Source: an uncultured Lachnospiraceae bacterium
GTDB taxonomy: Bacteria > Bacillota > Clostridia > Lachnospirales > Lachnospiraceae
NCBI GenBank assembly: GCA_910586705.1
Contig: CAJUJK010000055.1
Span: 1-9,484 of the forward strand
Length of the DNA stretch: 9,484 nt
Reading direction: 5' to 3'
In this document: positions 6,303 to 9,484 of the stretch, in pieces
How the letters are laid out: the number at the start of each line of letters is the position of its first letter
Numbering within the stretch: the first letter of the stretch is position 1
Position numbers and translations under genes: made by a program
Notes under the pieces: model-generated
Databases searched by the model: none
The model's input: only the letters and a program-made list of their open reading frames with translations
Told to the model about the DNA's origin: nothing

Positions 6303-7161
6303 GGCATTTACCCGCCATGAGGTCAAAAGGACTGACAGCCCGGCGGATGGCATTGCCGGAAAGATGGACATAGATCGTGGTGGAATGTAAGGATTTATGT
6401 CCCATAAGTGCTTTAATGGTAAGCAGATCGGTTCCGTTTTCATACAGGTGTGTACCAAAAGCATGCCGGAAGGAATGACAGGTAAGCCGGCGTTCCTGCC
6501 CCAGTCTGTTTTCGTGTGCATGAATGTGCCTTGAGAGAAAGAAGGTATCAATGGGCCTGTCCTCCCCGCGCTGCTTCGGGAAAAGATATCCCATAGGCCG
6601 GCCACATTCAAACCAATACCGGGTCAGAAGGTCAAGAGCCGCTTTTGAAAGAATGGCATAGCGGTCATTCCTGCTTTTTGAGTGTGTGATGTGGAGCCGT
6701 ATGTTTTTACGGTCAACATCTTCATAGCGGAGCCGGCAGACTTCTCCAATACGAAGCCCGGAAGAATACATGAGTGTAACCATGGTCTTCGGCTTTAAAT
6801 CAGGCATGGAAGAAATAAACTGCCATGTTTCTTCCATGGTAGGAACATAAGGAAGATATGCGTCAAACTTACGCATGGGAAGCTGCGTATCGTCCCATGA
6901 TTTGTGAAGGACATACATGGTGAAAAAACGCAGCTGGGAAATGGCACAGTTGATGGTGCGGTCAGAAAGATCTCTGGATTTTTGAAGCCATCTGATGTAA
7001 TTACGAAGTTCATCCCAGGAAACATCTTCGGGTAATTTATGAAGAATGTTTGTGAGATAATCCAGATAAGCCCGGATGTAAGTGCAGTAATTTTTAAGGG
7101 TGTGGCCGGTAAGACCACGAAGGGAAATCATTTCCCTGAAAGAATCTAAATATTTATCCAT
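6295..7161 (-). CDS. Tyrosine recombinase (XerC/D-like integrase) of the IS91-like element
   Basis: 288-residue site-specific recombinase, a full-length XerC/D-size protein. The N-terminal SAM-like DNA-binding domain spans about residues 1-95. The catalytic domain has all six expected residues: Arg137 in SSGLRIGE, Lys162 in HSKSRND, His229 and Arg232 in HSFRHAFGTHL, His255 in LMGHKS, and the nucleophile Tyr264 in TTIYVH. It cuts and rejoins DNA through a 3'-phosphotyrosine. The start at 7161 has AAAGGAG 8 nt upstream, and this ribosome binding site lies in a hairpin. The gene overlaps the transposase start by 8 nt. Since both are inside the same inverted ends, it most likely works for the element (for example in resolving or integrating a circular form) and not for chromosome dimers. 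That role is inference. Confidence 0.93.
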   Translation of the reverse strand: MDKYLDSFREMISLRGLTGHTLKNYCTYIRAYLDYLTNILHKLPEDVSWDELRNYIRWLQKSRDLSDRTINCAISQLRFFTMYVLHKSWDDTQLPMRKFDAYLPYVPTMEETWQFISSMPDLKPKTMVTLMYSSGLRIGEVCRLRYEDVDRKNIRLHITHSKSRNDRYAILSKAALDLLTRYWFECGRPMGYLFPKQRGEDRPIDTFFLSRHIHAHENRLGQERRLTCHSFRHAFGTHLYENGTDLLTIKALMGHKSLHSTTIYVHLSGNAIRRAVSPFDLMAGKCHE

Positions 7162-7169
7162 AATAAGAT

Positions 7170-7211
7170 CTCCTTTGAAATGTAATAAAACAGTAGCTGC
7201 ATTTCAAAAGG
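7170..7211 (-). promoter_or_regulatory. Leader hairpin covering the recombinase ribosome binding site
   Basis: In the minus-strand leader, CCTTTTGAAATG (7211-7200) pairs with CATTTCAAAGG (7182-7172), leaving one bulged T and a 17-nt loop. The 3' arm contains most of the Shine-Dalgarno AAAGGAG (7176-7170). When folded, it would limit translation of the recombinase and, by coupling, of the transposase. Confidence 0.6.
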
Positions 7212-7276
7212 GCGGTGGACGGATAAAAAAATAAGATATGTAGTTGTTGAGTTTAAAAATCCATGTTAAAGTAAGC

Positions 7277-7351
7277 ATAGCAGTTTTTTGTGTATGTTTA
7301 TGTTAAGGTAGGGGTATCTCAACAATACAACATATATTTAAAAACTGCTAT
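7277..7351. repeat. 12-bp perfect inverted repeat in the element's leader
   Basis: ATAGCAGTTTTT (7277-7288) and AAAAACTGCTAT (7340-7351) are perfect inverted copies 51 bp apart. Part of the right arm can also pair with AATAGC (7361-7366) to make a smaller hairpin, so two exclusive folds are possible. On the plus strand the right arm runs into seven T residues. The leader of about 210 bp (7162-7374) holds no gene and no clear promoter. Confidence 0.55.
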
Positions 7352-7374
7352 TTTTTTAGAGAATAGCAAAACTA

Positions 7375-7417
7375 ATTGTACTTGGGGCTAGCCGTCGCGC
7401 CAGCGACTTGGTACAAT
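7375..7417 (-). repeat. Right end of the element: inverted repeat plus hairpins (candidate terminus end)
   Basis: Read on the minus strand from 7417, ATTGTACCAAGTCGC matches the left end at 14 of 15 positions. GTCGC (7394-7398) and GCGAC (7403-7407) form a GC-rich stem with loop GCCA, next to the perfect palindrome GGCTAGCC (7386-7393). An outer pair, ATTGTAC (7375-7381) and GTACAAT (7411-7417), closes the whole 43-bp end. TGGTACAAT at its edge resembles an outward extended -10 box. Confidence 0.68.
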
Positions 7418-7466
7418 AAAAAATATACAAGATAAGATATATTGGCACCTAAATATGGAGGTTAAC

Positions 7467-8975
7467 ATGGCACAAAAGACCAATGCAAACATTGGGTTTG
7501 AAAAACAATTATGGGATGCGGCATGTGTACTGTGGGGGCACATGCCGTCGGCAGAATATAGGAAGGTGATTATCGGTCTGATTTTTTTGCGTTATATTTC
7601 TGCGGCGTTTGATAAGCGATATCAGGAGCTTGTGGAAGAAGCTGACGGATTTGAGGATGAGCGGGATGCATATACGATGGATAATATCTTTTTTGTTCCA
7701 GAAGAGTCCCGATGGACTACCATTGCATCCGCGGCGCATACACAGGAGATTGGTACAGTTATTGATAACGCTATGAGGGCTATCGAAGCGGAGAATAAAA
7801 CGCTCAAAAATGTTCTTCCGAAAAATTATGCCAGCCCGGATCTTGATAAAAAGGTGTTGGGCGACGTGGTGGATATCTTCACAAATAATATTGATATGAG
7901 TGATACAACAGAGAGTGAAGACCTTCTTGGACGTACTTATGAATACTGTATTGCACAGTTTGCCGAAAAGGAAGGGGTCGGCGGCGGTGAATTTTATACG
8001 CCGTCCAGTGTAGTAAAGACACTTGTGGCAATCTTACGTCCTTTTGATAATTGTCGTGTCTATGATTGCTGCTGTGGTTCTGGCGGGATGTTTGTACAGA
8101 GTGCAAAGTTCATCCAAGCGCATTCCGGCAGGCGGGGAGCAATTGCTGTGTATGGACAGGAAGCCAATGCTGATACATGGAAAATGGCGAAGATGAATAT
8201 GGCAATTCGGGGAATTGATGCAGACTTTGGACCGTATCAAGCAGACACTTTTACCAATGATCTGCATCCTACATTGAAAGCAGATTTCATCCTCGCAAAT
8301 CCACCGTTTAATTATCATCCGTGGAATCAGGAAAAGCTTTTGGAGGATGTCAGATGGAAATATGGGATTCCTCCGGCGGGTAATGCCAACTATGCGTGGA
8401 TTCAGCATATGATTCATCATTTGGCACCGAATGGAAAGATTGGTCTGGTGTTAGCGAATGGCGCGCTCTCCACACAGTCCAGTGGTGAAGGGGAAATCCG
8501 AAAGAATATCATAGAGGATGATTTAATCGAGGGCATTATTGCCATGCCGACACAGCTTTTCTATAGCGTCACAATTTCGGTTACTCTGTGGTTCATTACT
8601 AAGGGAAAGAAGCAAAAAGGCAAGACGCTCTTTATTGATGCCCGTAAGATGGGGCATATGGTAGATCGTAAGCATAGAGACTTTACAGAAGAGGATATTC
8701 AGAAACTAGCCGATACATTTGAAGCGTTCCAGAACGGCACATTGGAAGATGTAAAGGGTTTCTGCTCTGTTGCTACGATACAAGATATTGAGAAGCAGGA
8801 TTATATACTGACGCCGGGACGTTATGTGGGGATTGAAGAACAGGAAGAGGATGGAGAACCGTTTGAGGAAAAGATGACGCGATTGACGGCGGAACTTTCT
8901 GGTATGTTTAAGAAGTCCCATGAGCTGGAGGATGAGATTAGAAGGAAGTTGGGAGCGATTGGGTATGAGATATAA
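7467..8975 (+). CDS. hsdM: Type I restriction-modification methyltransferase subunit HsdM
   Basis: 502-residue modification subunit. With HsdS it forms the M2S methyltransferase that transfers a methyl group from S-adenosylmethionine to adenine N6 in a split recognition site. An N-terminal helical HsdM domain (about residues 10-140, beginning IGFEKQLWDAACVLWGHM) precedes the N6-methylase domain. Motifs counted from ATG 7467: GGEFYTP at 173-179, SAM-binding VYDCCCGSGGMF with Asp200 at the start of motif I (usual DPxxGSGG, so Pro is Cys here), and catalytic NPPF at 278-281. I prefer ATG 7467 because GGAGG (7457-7461) lies 5 nt before it and inside the extension from ATG 7455. The gene overlaps hsdS by 11 nt. 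It is 50 bp from the end of the mobile element, which may have changed its transcription. It appears intact. Confidence 0.96.
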   Translation: MAQKTNANIGFEKQLWDAACVLWGHMPSAEYRKVIIGLIFLRYISAAFDKRYQELVEEADGFEDERDAYTMDNIFFVPEESRWTTIASAAHTQEIGTVIDNAMRAIEAENKTLKNVLPKNYASPDLDKKVLGDVVDIFTNNIDMSDTTESEDLLGRTYEYCIAQFAEKEGVGGGEFYTPSSVVKTLVAILRPFDNCRVYDCCCGSGGMFVQSAKFIQAHSGRRGAIAVYGQEANADTWKMAKMNMAIRGIDADFGPYQADTFTNDLHPTLKADFILANPPFNYHPWNQEKLLEDVRWKYGIPPAGNANYAWIQHMIHHLAPNGKIGLVLANGALSTQSSGEGEIRKNIIEDDLIEGIIAMPTQLFYSVTISVTLWFITKGKKQKGKTLFIDARKMGHMVDRKHRDFTEEDIQKLADTFEAFQNGTLEDVKGFCSVATIQDIEKQDYILTPGRYVGIEEQEEDGEPFEEKMTRLTAELSGMFKKSHELEDEIRRKLGAIGYEI

Positions 8976-9484
8976 GCTGTCGGAAATAATGGATTTAATA
9001 GGCGGTGGGACTCCAAAGACGAGTGAGCCTGAATATTGGAATGGTGATATTCCGTGGCTGTCGGTTAAAGACTTTAATAATGATTATCGATATGTTTATG
9101 AAACTGAAAAGAGCATTACAAATAAAGGATTAATTAATAGTTCAACAACAATGTTAGAACGCGATGATAGTATTATTTCTGCGAGGGGCACTGTTGGTAA
9201 AATGGCAATGATTCCATTCCCAATGGCATTCAATCAGTCATGTTATGGTCTCCGGGCGAAAAAGGAAATTGTCGATCCTACATTCTTGTATTATCTCGTA
9301 AAGCATAATGTGTATATTCTTAAGAAAAATACGCATGGATCAGTATTTGATACTATTACTCGTAATACATTTGAGGGCATTAAGGTCGATATTCCTAATA
9401 TGAATATGCAGTTTAAGATTGCAGGAATTCTTGGAGACATAGATAACAAGATTGAACTTAATAGGAAGATAAACGAGAATTTAG
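8965..9484 (+). CDS. hsdS: Type I restriction-modification specificity subunit HsdS (5' part)
   Basis: HsdS chooses the DNA sequence that the type I enzyme methylates or cuts. The frame is open for 173 codons from ATG 8965 to the window edge and covers the first target recognition domain and the start of the central helix. Typical features: LIGGGTPKTSEPEYWNGDIPWLSVKD at residues 11-36, with the GGTP motif at 13-17; DDSIISARGTVGK at 67-79; NQSCYGLR at 90-97; and the conserved helix GILGDIDNKIELNRKINENL at 154-173. The start overlaps the end of hsdM in another frame, and GGGAG lies 9 nt upstream, a normal coupled arrangement. The second recognition domain, and hsdR if present, lie to the right. 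The recognised sequence cannot be read from this. Confidence 0.94.
   Translation, partial: MRYKLSEIMDLIGGGTPKTSEPEYWNGDIPWLSVKDFNNDYRYVYETEKSITNKGLINSSTTMLERDDSIISARGTVGKMAMIPFPMAFNQSCYGLRAKKEIVDPTFLYYLVKHNVYILKKNTHGSVFDTITRNTFEGIKVDIPNMNMQFKIAGILGDIDNKIELNRKINENL

Larger units (their letters stand above)
4953..7417 (-). mobile_element. IS91-like element with tyrosine recombinase and HUH transposase
   Basis: A 2465-bp unit bounded by inverted 15-bp ends: ATTGTACCAAGTTGC on the plus strand at 4953, and ATTGTACCAAGTCGC read on the minus strand from 7417. Each end runs straight into a hairpin. Inside are two overlapping minus-strand genes, a XerC/D-like recombinase and an IS91-type transposase. 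Both look intact, so the element may be active. Family knowledge: IS91 elements move by rolling-circle transfer, with an origin end downstream of the transposase (here the left end) and a terminus end upstream, and some IS91 relatives carry an extra integrase-like gene. No target duplication is seen, as expected for the family. The borders are inferred from the repeats; the gene content is certain. Confidence 0.75.

Noticed and set aside
6303..6611. Upstream extension of the transposase frame (start at 6611)
   Set aside because: This stretch lies over the end of the recombinase gene in another frame and does not resemble transposase sequence. ATG 6302 gives the normal family N-terminus.
7277..7357. 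Plus-strand terminator made by the 12-bp inverted repeat and T7
   Set aside because: The arms are 51 bp apart with no clear inner stem, and no plus-strand gene ends there.
7455..7466. ATG 7455 as the hsdM start
   Set aside because: The ribosome binding site GGAGG lies inside this extension and points to ATG 7467.
1..9484. CRISPR array, tRNA or rRNA
   Set aside because: No regularly spaced repeats and no cloverleaf or rRNA-like sequence were seen by eye on either strand.

Overview
The window looks like an accessory region of a low-to-moderate GC Gram-positive chromosome, most likely a Clostridia/Lachnospiraceae genome. This rests on the AT-rich spacers, the strong AGGAGG-type ribosome binding sites, the gene families present (HTH-fused ABC ATPase with an FtsX-type permease, a tyrosine recombinase paired with an IS91-like transposase, HsdM/HsdS) and the codon choice. 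The taxonomic call is inference, because no rRNA or marker gene is present.

Layout. (i) 1-2054, minus strand: an ABC-exporter operon, with an ATPase carrying an N-terminal XRE-type helix-turn-helix followed immediately (TAGATG) by an FtsX-like permease that runs off the left edge. (ii) 2055-2698: a long spacer with only a doubtful small ORF, a hairpin and possible promoters. (iii) 2699-3739, plus strand: an unassigned protein with a PD-(D/E)XK-like nuclease core and a C-terminal topoisomerase-type zinc ribbon whose fourth ligand is His instead of Cys. (iv) 3759-4632: decayed genes, namely a Fic protein with an apparent one-base frameshift and internal deletions, then a LysM-like fragment. (v) 4633-4952: a spacer holding an extended -10 promoter, an 80-nt imperfect palindrome and a minus-strand intrinsic terminator. 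(vi) 4953-7417: a complete-looking mobile element of about 2.5 kb, bounded by inverted 15-bp ends (one mismatch) that each sit beside a hairpin. It encodes a XerC/D-like tyrosine recombinase and an IS91-type HUH/Y2 transposase in overlapping frames on the minus strand. (vii) 7467-9484, plus strand: hsdM and the 5' part of hsdS of a type I restriction-modification system, running off the right edge.

How the parts relate. Regions iii-vii resemble a defence island: a nuclease candidate, a Fic remnant, and type I methylation and specificity subunits. No HsdR is visible. The IS91-like element sits between a good-looking promoter at 4836-4865 and hsdM, so it may have separated the restriction-modification operon from an original promoter. 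The most interesting points are the two-recombinase element (recombinase plus HUH transposase, overlapping start and stop codons, and a leader hairpin that covers the recombinase Shine-Dalgarno) and the unassigned nuclease with its altered zinc ribbon. I see no tRNA, rRNA or CRISPR array.
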